Assembly (NCBI RefSeq): GCF_007994225.1
Contig: NZ_VLLL01000008.1
Location: 159,695-223,694, forward strand
DNA: 64,000 nt
Direction: 5' to 3'
Source of the DNA: Stackebrandtia albiflava
GTDB taxonomy: Bacteria > Actinomycetota > Actinomycetes > Mycobacteriales > Micromonosporaceae
The translations under genes and the position numbers were made by a program. The first letter of the stretch is position 1. Every line of letters starts with the position of its first letter. The notes beneath the pieces were generated by a model. The model was not told the origin of the DNA. It saw only the letters and a program-made list of their open reading frames with translations, and did no database searches. Of this stretch, positions 9,032 to 16,940 are shown piece after piece.

Positions 9032-11115
9032 GCCTGGACGCCCTACACCCCTCGGTCGTCCATCACATCGTCAACACCCTCGGCTGGCCGGACCTGCGTC
9101 CGTTGCAACGCGCAGCCGTCATGCCGTTGACCGATGGTGAAGACGCACTCCTGTTGGCACCCACCGCCGGCGGTAAGACCGAGGCCGCCGTGTTCCCGCT
9201 GCTGTCCCGGATGCTCACCGAGAACTGGTCGGGCCTGTCGATGCTGTACATCTGCCCGATCAAGGCACTGCTCAACAATCTGGCACCGCGACTGGAAGCC
9301 TACGGTGGCTGGCTCGGCCGCCGGGTGGGTACCTGGCACGGTGACGTCTCCGCATCGGTGAAGGAGCGGATCCGGTACGACCCACCCGACATCCTGCTGA
9401 CCACACCGGAATCCCTCGAGGGACTGCTGGTGTCGACCAAGACCGATCACGGGAAGCTGTTCGAGGGGTTGCGGGCGGTGGTCATCGACGAGGTGCACGC
9501 CTTCGCCGGCGACGACCGCGGCTGGCACCTGCGGGCGGTGTTGGAACGGCTTGCGGGAGTGGCGGGCCGGCCCCTGCAGCGAGTCGGTTGCTCCGCGACC
9601 GTCGGGAACCCGGACGAGCTTCTGGAGTGGCTGCAGGGCTCGCAGGCCGGCCACCGCCCCGGACGGGTCATCGCGCCCGACGTCACGGTGGGGGCAGGCC
9701 CGGCAGGCGATGTCGAACTCGACCACGTCGGCTCGGTGGAGAACGCAGCAAAGGTCATCGCCGCACTGCATCACGGTGAGAAGCGGCTCGTATTCGCCGA
9801 TTCGCGGCGACTGGTGGAGGAACTGGGCACCGCGCTCCGGGCCAGGAACGTCACCACGTTCCTTTCTCACGCCTCGCTCTCGGTGGATGAACGCCGGCAG
9901 GCGGAAGCGGCATTCGCGTCGTCCCGAGACTGCGTCATCGTCGCCACCTCCACTCTGGAGTTGGGCTTGGACGTGGGCGACCTCGACCGGGTGATCCAGT
10001 TGAACGCGCCCAGGACGGTGGCATCGTTCCTGCAACGCATCGGCCGCACCGGGCGACGTGCCGACACGGTCCGCAACTGCCTGTTCCTCGCCCTGGACGA
10101 GCAGGGGCTGCTGGACGCCGCCGGACTGTTGACGCTATGGGGACGCGGCTGGGTGGAACCGGTCGTCGCGCCGCCGGAGCCCGCCCATATCGTGGCGCAA
10201 CAGGTTCTGGCGTTGTGCCTGCAGGACGGCCGTATCGGCGATGAGACCTGGCATCAGGCGTGGCATGGATTGCACCCGTTCGACAGGACCGCACAGCCGA
10301 TCCTGGACCACCTGATCACCGAAGGCTTCCTCGACCACGACCAGGGCATGCTGCACATCGGGCCGGCGGCAGAGAAGCGATTCGGCATGCGGCACTTCCT
10401 GGACCTCACATCGGTCTTCACCGCTGCTCCCGAGTTCACCGCGCTCAACGGCCGGACCGAGATCGGCCGCATCGACCCGGCCGTCCTCGCCGAGCCCGGT
10501 GACGGCCCGCGTGCCATCCTGCTGGCCGGGCGCGCATGGCGGATCACCGGAATCGACTGGAAGCGGCGACGCGTTCACCTGGAACCCTCGACCGAAGGCG
10601 GCCGCATCCGGTGGAACAGCATCGACAGTTCCGGGGGTAGATCCTTCGCGCTCACCCGCGCCACCCGGGACGTCATGCTCGGCGAAGACCCGCCCGTCCG
10701 GTTGACCAGGCGGGCAGTAGCCGCCCTGGCCGATGCACGTGCCAAGCACGACGGCCACGTATCCCGGGACGGGCTGGTGGTGGAGCGCAGCCCTCAAGAG
10801 GCCCGCTGGTGGACGTGGGCCGGTTACCGCGCCAACTTGACCATTCGCGCCGGCCTGGCCCACTTCGTGGACGACACCGGCGTTACCGACAATTGGCTGC
10901 GACTACGGCCCGAGACCACGATCGCGGACCTGCGGGGAATCGCCGCGGATTCGTTGGTGCCACCGGAACCGGATGACCGTGCCGTGCGGGGCCTCAAGTT
11001 CAGCACCGCCCTACCCGTCGACATCGCCAAGACGACACTCGCCGCCCGCCTGGCCGACCTCCCGTCCGCCGCCCAGGTGATAACAGAACCCCTGGTCCTG
11101 CGCGCCGACCGGTGA
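9028..11115 (+). CDS. brxHI: BREX-2 DEAD/DEAH-type helicase BrxHI
   Basis: This is a superfamily II helicase of 695 residues. It has motif I APTAGGKTEA (Lys50), motif II DEVH (residues 154-157), motif III-like CSATVG, and motif VI QRIGRTGRRAD. It resembles Lhr-type helicases in its N-terminal two RecA folds. The C-terminal third is a separate domain (from about residue 450). The GTG start forms GTGA with the brxD stop; an ATG start is not available at that junction. It is the last BREX gene here, followed by a 780-base gap. Its role in phage exclusion is inferred from the conserved operon. Confidence 0.9.
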   Translation: MSLDALHPSVVHHIVNTLGWPDLRPLQRAAVMPLTDGEDALLLAPTAGGKTEAAVFPLLSRMLTENWSGLSMLYICPIKALLNNLAPRLEAYGGWLGRRVGTWHGDVSASVKERIRYDPPDILLTTPESLEGLLVSTKTDHGKLFEGLRAVVIDEVHAFAGDDRGWHLRAVLERLAGVAGRPLQRVGCSATVGNPDELLEWLQGSQAGHRPGRVIAPDVTVGAGPAGDVELDHVGSVENAAKVIAALHHGEKRLVFADSRRLVEELGTALRARNVTTFLSHASLSVDERRQAEAAFASSRDCVIVATSTLELGLDVGDLDRVIQLNAPRTVASFLQRIGRTGRRADTVRNCLFLALDEQGLLDAAGLLTLWGRGWVEPVVAPPEPAHIVAQQVLALCLQDGRIGDETWHQAWHGLHPFDRTAQPILDHLITEGFLDHDQGMLHIGPAAEKRFGMRHFLDLTSVFTAAPEFTALNGRTEIGRIDPAVLAEPGDGPRAILLAGRAWRITGIDWKRRRVHLEPSTEGGRIRWNSIDSSGGRSFALTRATRDVMLGEDPPVRLTRRAVAALADARAKHDGHVSRDGLVVERSPQEARWWTWAGYRANLTIRAGLAHFVDDTGVTDNWLRLRPETTIADLRGIAADSLVPPEPDDRAVRGLKFSTALPVDIAKTTLAARLADLPSAAQVITEPLVLRADR

Positions 11116-11118
11116 GGG

Positions 11119-11374
11119 CTACACGTAAGCGGCCCTGAGTTCCTCTCTTGAACGCTGGATCACGGATGTGAGAGCCGGCAGGTCGGCACCTGGCGGCAAC
11201 GAACCGGCGGCGATCAGGTCTCGGACGCCGGCTGTCCCCGTGTCGCTGACCGCCAGTGGCCGCCGCCTCGGTCCACCTCACCAAGTCCATGCACGAGGCC
11301 ACGGTGGTGTTAGTCGCTGGATCGATGAAGGGCTCACGAATGTCGTCACACTCGGTTGAGCCGGTCGCCGGCAT
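11119..11374 (-). pseudogene. Possible frameshifted gene remnant, minus strand
   Basis: Two minus-strand frames look protein-like end to end. The upstream frame (about 11374-11270) reads ECDDIREPFIDPATNTT, then LVRWTEAAATGG. After a shift of frame, 11240-11119 reads AGVRDLIAAGSLPPGADL and ends SREELRAAYV before a TAG. Each piece stops making sense where the other begins, which suggests one decayed gene rather than two. I cannot name a family. It lies tail to tail with brxHI, separated by three bases, and may be debris from insertion of the neighbouring restriction genes. Confidence 0.3.
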
Positions 11375-11894
11375 ACGTCGTCGGCTGCGTCCGCCACGGC
11401 ATCGAGGCGCGGAGATTACTATGGACAGACGCAGCCGAATTCATGGACTGTGCCGCGCTTCGCCGCAGGCGTAACGGCAGTCGGCGTATCCAATGTGCCC
11501 TCCGAGGGACCCGGAGTGTTCGTCGCCTAACATGTGTCAGTAGCCACCGAGAACGCAAGTGTGCGCGTCCTCGGGTGGCCGGCCTCCAAAGAATGCGTTC
11601 GTCTTTCCGTTGGGGTGCTTGGGGGTTAAGGCCATGAGGTTGACGGGCGGTAACATTGAAACCACGAACCTCGCGGCATCGCGCGCTCGACGGGAACGAC
11701 TGTGGGGATCGGGGCGGAAGCTATGGCTCGCATGGTTGACACCGGGTGTCAAAGGAGAGTTGGCCGACGAGGACGACATCCGAGGGCTCGACAACTCGCC
11801 CATAAACAACTACGCTGAGCCAGCGTCGCCGCACGGATACGCGTTGGTACTACGGGTGGATCAACGCATGCACACTCACCCCGGGAGACCCATA
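11375..11894. other. Intergenic region before the DUF262 gene
   Basis: No convincing gene is seen here. The in-frame extension of the DUF262 gene back to 11559 has no domain and codon usage unlike coding DNA. The only clear structure is the 17-base palindrome at 11736-11752. The stretch probably carries the promoter of the two-gene restriction unit. Confidence 0.5.
11736..11752. promoter_or_regulatory. Perfect 17-bp palindrome, candidate operator
   Basis: TTGACACCGGGTGTCAA has two perfect 8-base arms around a single central G. It lies 142 bases upstream of the DUF262 gene start in otherwise unstructured DNA. The size and symmetry suit a dimeric repressor. No regulator gene is adjacent, so the binding protein is unknown. 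Confidence 0.4.
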
Positions 11895-14249
11895 ATGAAG
11901 CTGTACAAGGACAGCACCTACTCCGTAGCGGCGTTGGTCGAAGACATCACCAAGGGCAAAGTCGCATTGCCCGATATACAACGGCCCTTCGTATGGTCGG
12001 CCGCGCAGGTGCGGAACCTCTTCGATTCCATGTACCGCGGGTACCCGGTAGGGTACCTGCTGTTCTGGGAGACGGGAGTCGCGGCAGGATCGCGACAGAT
12101 CGGTGCCGGCGCAGACCTCGAAGCGCCTGCCAACCTGATCATCGACGGCCAACAGCGATCGACGGCACTCTACGCGGTCATGACGGCAAAACCGGTCATG
12201 CGAAAGGACTACACAACTGCCCGGATCACCATCGCATTCCGTCCGACGGACGGGACCTTTGAAGTCGGCAATGCGGCAGTCCAGCAGAATCCGGAGTTTT
12301 TGAAGGATATCAGCCGCCTCTTCTCCCCGGAGATCAGCGCCGGATCAGTGAAACGCGAATATCTGCGTCGGTTGCGGACTCATCGTCATGTTGACGAAGC
12401 AGAAGAGGACCGCATCGAGGAGGCCATCGAGCAACTCAGAGACCTAGCGAAGTATGAGTTCCGGGTCGTGGTGCTTTCCGCCAACGCTGACGTCGAAGAA
12501 ATCTCGGAGATCTTCGTACGCATCAACAGTGCAGGTTCCGAACTCAACAAGTCGGACTTCCTGCTCACCTTGATGTCGGTATTCTGGGAGCAGGGCAGGC
12601 GCGAGCTCGAGACATTCTGCGCGGCCAGCCGTTCCCCCGCGGTAGACGGTAAGCCGTCCCCGTTCAATTGGCACCTACATCCGAAGCCGGTGCAGATGTT
12701 GCGTGCATCGATCGCATTGGCATTCAAGCGAGCCCGGTTGGAGAGCGTCTACGCGCTGCTGCGTGGTCGGGACGTCGACAACATGGAGAACCGAGCGGAA
12801 CGAGTCGAAGCCCAATTCGCGACCCTTGCGATGGCCCAGAAGTCGGTACTGGATCTCGTTAACTGGCATGAGTTCCTGCAGTGTCTTGAACTGGCAGGTT
12901 TCCGCGGGAAGAAGATGATCAGCAGCGATAACGCCGTGATCTACTCCTACGCGATGTGGCTGATCGGCCGGACAGAATACAAGGTGCCGATCCAACGGCT
13001 AAGGCACCTCATCGCCCGATGGTTCTTCATGGGCCACACAACGAGTCGATACAGCGGGGCCTTCGAATCGACGGTGGAGCGTGACCTCGCTCAGATATCG
13101 GCGGTCGCGACCGACGCCGATTCCTTCTGTGCAGCCCTCGAAGAAAAGATCGAAGATCACCTTACTGGCGATTATTGGAACGTCACGCTTCCTAATGAGC
13201 TCGGCACCTCAGCCGGCAAATCGCCTGCATTGTCGGCATATATAGCTGCGTTGAATATCTTGGATGCGCAGGCTTTGCTGTCGCCGGTAAAAGTGCGAAC
13301 TCGACTTGACCCGTCGATCATCTCACGGAAAGGAATCGAGCGGCACCACCTGTTCCCCAAGGCATACCTGGAGAAGTCGCTCGACATCACCGATCGTCGT
13401 CAGACCAACCATATCGCCAACATGGCGCTGGTGGACTGGTCTGACAACATATCGATCTCCGATCGTGCTCCGGCCGAGTACTGGCCTGAACAGTGTCGCG
13501 CCAACGGTTTGGACGGTGAGGAACTGGCGGCACAGGAGTACTGGCACGCCCTACCCGCAGACTGGACAACGCTCCCATACTCGGATTTCCTTCGCCAACG
13601 CCAACGTTTGATGGCACAAGTCGTGCGCGATGGTTACGCCAAGCTTGCGGCGGTGAGCTATCAAGCCCAATACCCCGCGCCCCAAGCTCCCACACCTCAA
13701 CCCGCGGCCTTGGAACTCATCGGTCTACCCGATCTCGTTGAAGCGGGCATGCTGTCGCCTGGCGATGTGCTTGTCAACGGAGAAGACGACACTGAAGCCC
13801 TTGTGACTGAGACCGGGCAGATCGACTTCGAAGACGTTCTGTACGAGTCGCCGACGGCAGCGGCAACGGCGGCTTCCGGCGGCAAGACCAATGGCTTGTC
13901 CTACTGGTCAGTGGAAGTTCCGGAGGGCGGCATGCGGACACTTCAGCAGCTCACTAAAGAGTCGCTTCGCCGTTGGGATGATATCGACCCCGATCTTCTC
14001 GCCGACCCGGCGGCGGCGCCGCTGTTGCAAGGTATGAGCGTTGCAGGGGCGCCCGTGCCCCAGTTCGGTGTGGACCAAGTCGATGGTTGGGAGGCCGAGC
14101 TGGCTTGGCCAAGTCGGAAAGTCGCCGTTCTCAGTGGTGTCGACAACGATGCCGACAGAAGACTGGCGGCATTCACGGCGGCCGGCTGGCATGCGAAGAC
14201 GGCCGGCAAGTGGACCATCGTGGACTTGATTCACGCCCTCACACAGTAA
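11895..14249 (+). CDS. DUF262/HNH (GmrSD-like) endonuclease with RAMA-like domain
   Basis: The 784-residue protein begins with a DUF262 domain: PDIQRPFVWS, a GYPVGYLLFW segment, and DGQQRSTALY from Asp84. This is the nucleotide-using half of GmrSD-type restriction enzymes. A C-terminal HNH/DUF1524-like nuclease site follows with RHHLFPKAYL (His484-His485) and NHIANMALVDW. Residues ~613-675 (VEAGMLSPGDVLV through NGLSYWSVE) match the RAMA fold found in restriction and methylase proteins and predicted to read modified DNA. The tail WEAELAWPSRKVAVL resembles the last part of Vsr/DUF559-type nuclease folds. The start at 11895 was chosen because DUF262 proteins begin this way and GGGAGAC precedes it; an ATG at 11559 gives 112 residues of unlikely sequence. 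GC is lower than in flanking genes. Confidence 0.85.
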   Translation: MKLYKDSTYSVAALVEDITKGKVALPDIQRPFVWSAAQVRNLFDSMYRGYPVGYLLFWETGVAAGSRQIGAGADLEAPANLIIDGQQRSTALYAVMTAKPVMRKDYTTARITIAFRPTDGTFEVGNAAVQQNPEFLKDISRLFSPEISAGSVKREYLRRLRTHRHVDEAEEDRIEEAIEQLRDLAKYEFRVVVLSANADVEEISEIFVRINSAGSELNKSDFLLTLMSVFWEQGRRELETFCAASRSPAVDGKPSPFNWHLHPKPVQMLRASIALAFKRARLESVYALLRGRDVDNMENRAERVEAQFATLAMAQKSVLDLVNWHEFLQCLELAGFRGKKMISSDNAVIYSYAMWLIGRTEYKVPIQRLRHLIARWFFMGHTTSRYSGAFESTVERDLAQISAVATDADSFCAALEEKIEDHLTGDYWNVTLPNELGTSAGKSPALSAYIAALNILDAQALLSPVKVRTRLDPSIISRKGIERHHLFPKAYLEKSLDITDRRQTNHIANMALVDWSDNISISDRAPAEYWPEQCRANGLDGEELAAQEYWHALPADWTTLPYSDFLRQRQRLMAQVVRDGYAKLAAVSYQAQYPAPQAPTPQPAALELIGLPDLVEAGMLSPGDVLVNGEDDTEALVTETGQIDFEDVLYESPTAAATAASGGKTNGLSYWSVEVPEGGMRTLQQLTKESLRRWDDIDPDLLADPAAAPLLQGMSVAGAPVPQFGVDQVDGWEAELAWPSRKVAVLSGVDNDADRRLAAFTAAGWHAKTAGKWTIVDLIHALTQ

Positions 14250-14261
14250 TCGGGGAGTCAA

Positions 14262-16376
14262 ATGGTGCGTAAGCGGCAACTGCTGCTACATGAGGGCGTC
14301 TACAAGGAGCTTCTACAACTCGACGCGGCAGTCAAGGCGAAGTTCGTAGCGTTTCAGGCGAAGTTTCACAGCGATCAAAATCTGAATGGCCTGAACTTCG
14401 AGCGCCTACGCAGCGTGCATGAACTATACTCTGCGCGGATCGACCGCCAGTTCAGAGCGATCATGATGCGGGTCGAGAACGAGACCTTCATGTTGCTGTC
14501 CGTGCTTCCTCACGATGATGCATACGATCGGATCGATGACCGTCTTTCCGTGAGGATTCGTGACAAAAGTGGTGGGATGGAAATACATGACATCCAGGCG
14601 ACTGCGGAAGCGTTGCTGCGCCACGAGCCGTCCTATCCTGTCAAGAGACGACCTGAGCGTCGCCTATTCGATTGGGTCACGGATCGAGAGTTCTCGGATC
14701 TCGATTTGACTGGTCCGATTCTCGGTTCGATTCGGCTTGTGGAGAGCGAGTCCGACCTCGCAATCCTTTTGACCCATACGGATCCATACACATCTGAGGT
14801 GCTGACGGAACTGGCTCGCGGCACATCGGTCAATGCGGTGATGGAGCGCTTCACCGAGCCAGTAGCTGCTGAACCGGTGGATCGCACCGACTTCGCCGCT
14901 GCTCTTCGGCGTTCGACCACTAAGGTCGTAAGCTCCGACGACGCAGTCGCCGCGATGCTGGAATCTGAGCCGAATGCGTGGCGGCTGTTTCTACACCCGA
15001 TGCAACGGAACATTGTTGACCGTAACTTCGATGGTCCAGCCCGGGTTACCGGTGGGCCGGGATCCGGGAAGACGGTCGTGACATTGCATCGCACTGCCCG
15101 GCTCGTAACCGAGGCGGCCGAACGACAGCGGGTCCTACTGACGACGTTCGGCGCGGCACTAGCTGCTGAACTCCGCGACAAGCTGGCACAGCTTCTCGAC
15201 GAGGAGTCGATGCAGCGGGTGGACGTGGTCACGGTTGACAAGCTCGCCTTGGACCTCGCCACCCAGGCAAGACCTGGATACATGGTCAAGCGGAACTCCG
15301 ACAAACGATTGTGGTTGCAGGTCGTCGGGGATGCATCGGAATCCGAGTTCGACGCGGACTTTCTCGCTTCAGAATGGCGGGATGTCATCTGCTCCCAGAT
15401 GATCACCACTCGTTCTGAATACTTCACCGCACGGCGGTATGGGCGAGTGAACAAGCTCGGCCGTGCGCAACGAGCTCGCATTTGGAAACTCGTTGAACGC
15501 TTCCAGTCGCTTACCGACCAGCGCGGATTGTGGGGCTGGGACCAGATGAGGGTTCACGCCGCCCTCTTTGCGGAGCAGCTTTCTGAAAAGCTTTATGCCC
15601 ACGTGGTCGTGGACGAGGCGCAGGATATGACGATGTCACATTGGCGCATGCTTCGGGCAGTGGTTCCCGAGCAGAGCAACGATCTGTTCATTGCGGGGGA
15701 TGCCTTCCAGCGGCTTTACGGCCGTGCTCTGCCATTGAGTAACGCCGGCATCAAGGTACGTGGGCGCAGTACACGATTGACAATGAGTTATCGGGTTACG
15801 GAACAACATCTTCGCGCAGCGAAGTCGATCCTGGGCGGTGTGGGCACCGATGATCTCGACGATGGTATGGAGACGTTGACCGAGTTTCGTTCGGTACTCT
15901 CGGGTCCTGAGCCGCAGTTCATTCCGACGGCTGATCGAGACGCGGAACTCGCAGCAACGGTGGAGCAGGTCCGCGAATGGCTCACGACTGACATACCGGC
16001 TGGAGCTATAGCCGTTTCGGCCTACACCAACGAGCAGGTGAAGCAAACGGTCTCAGCCTTGCACAAGGCTGGAATTCCCGCCGAAGCTATGGGCGACGGA
16101 CTACTGCCCGGTGATGTAGTGCATGTCAGTACAATGCATAAGTTGAAGGGCCTGGAGTACCTCCGTGTGGTCATCACGAGTGTGGGGCAGGGATTCCCTC
16201 ATAAAAAAGTCCGCCAGCTTGAAGTCACGGATCCTCAGGCGTATCAGCAGGCGATCACCACTGCACGGAACCTACTGTTCGTGGCTGCTACGCGGGCACG
16301 GGACACCTCCACCATAATCTGGCATGGCGCACTCAGTGAGTTGCTGCAAGATGCCGTCAAGGGAAGTGCGGAATGA
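14262..16376 (+). CDS. UvrD-like superfamily I helicase with RelE-like N-terminus
   Basis: This 704-residue protein has an N-terminal ~110-residue part with the look of a RelE/ParE-fold domain (YSARIDRQFRAIMMR, then FMLLSVLPHDDAYD). A UvrD-type helicase follows: Walker A GGPGSGKT (Lys270), Walker B VVDEAQD (Asp451), a TMSYRVTEQHLRAA motif IV region, and HVSTMHKLKGLEY plus FVAATRARD near the end. The start has GGGGAG at 14253-14258, and only 12 bases separate it from the DUF262 gene, so the two are an operon. RelE-like domains fused to UvrD helicases are known as a family. Their role is open, but the company of a DUF262 nuclease and BREX suggests anti-phage work. Confidence 0.85.
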   Translation: MVRKRQLLLHEGVYKELLQLDAAVKAKFVAFQAKFHSDQNLNGLNFERLRSVHELYSARIDRQFRAIMMRVENETFMLLSVLPHDDAYDRIDDRLSVRIRDKSGGMEIHDIQATAEALLRHEPSYPVKRRPERRLFDWVTDREFSDLDLTGPILGSIRLVESESDLAILLTHTDPYTSEVLTELARGTSVNAVMERFTEPVAAEPVDRTDFAAALRRSTTKVVSSDDAVAAMLESEPNAWRLFLHPMQRNIVDRNFDGPARVTGGPGSGKTVVTLHRTARLVTEAAERQRVLLTTFGAALAAELRDKLAQLLDEESMQRVDVVTVDKLALDLATQARPGYMVKRNSDKRLWLQVVGDASESEFDADFLASEWRDVICSQMITTRSEYFTARRYGRVNKLGRAQRARIWKLVERFQSLTDQRGLWGWDQMRVHAALFAEQLSEKLYAHVVVDEAQDMTMSHWRMLRAVVPEQSNDLFIAGDAFQRLYGRALPLSNAGIKVRGRSTRLTMSYRVTEQHLRAAKSILGGVGTDDLDDGMETLTEFRSVLSGPEPQFIPTADRDAELAATVEQVREWLTTDIPAGAIAVSAYTNEQVKQTVSALHKAGIPAEAMGDGLLPGDVVHVSTMHKLKGLEYLRVVITSVGQGFPHKKVRQLEVTDPQAYQQAITTARNLLFVAATRARDTSTIIWHGALSELLQDAVKGSAE

Positions 16377-16940
16377 CCGCGATTGAGCGGACCTCGTGGT
16401 GTTGGGCATCCCTCGGTGAGGCTGCTCAATGGGCGCCGCCTCCCATTCAACCGGTTGCGGTTCCCGGATGACCGACTCGTTGCGATGCCTGCGTCGTTGC
16501 AGGACCGACCGTACCAGTGTGCCGACACCAGTCCCGGCACATCACCGGACACCCGAACGGTCTGGGCGAATCGAGCGCCCGACCCGGCCGCCCGGCACAC
16601 CCGTGCCGGGCGGTTCGGCGGGTGGATGCGTTTTCGAGTCCGGAACGGCGATGCACCTCAGACACCGTCGCCGTGCATCGTTGATGTGACGATCGCGTCC
16701 AGCGCGCCGAGGCGACACAGTGCCCGGCTCGGGCCGTCGGGGCGGGGGAAAAGCCCGGAACGGCCCTGCTGTTCATCCGATGGTCGCCGGGGGATCGGCG
16801 TGTTGTCGGGTGGGGGAGTGGTCGGGTTCCCAGGATGATGGCGGTGCCCCGACCGGTCGACGGTCCCAGACCGCGGCCGGCCGGACCGCTCACGGTCATG
16901 AGGCGGGCGCCACCGACCGCGCACACAGGAGCCGCTTCAC
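16377..16940. other. Intergenic region, no gene recognised
   Basis: Several overlapping open frames exist here on both strands, but none has a recognisable domain, a ribosome site and normal codon bias together. The stretch contains one strong hairpin (16588-16613). Its 3' end supplies the ribosome site AGGAG at 16926-16930 for the phosphatase gene. Confidence 0.5.
16588..16613 (+). terminator. Hairpin, candidate terminator of the DUF262-helicase operon
   Basis: An 11-base perfect stem (CCGCCCGGCAC with GTGCCGGGCGG) closes a four-base ACCC loop, about 210 bases after the helicase stop. No T-run follows, which is common for actinobacterial terminators. Confidence 0.45.

Noticed and set aside
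16383-16838. Open frame between helicase and phosphatase genes
   Set aside because: Crosses a strong hairpin, lacks a ribosome site and any recognisable domain.
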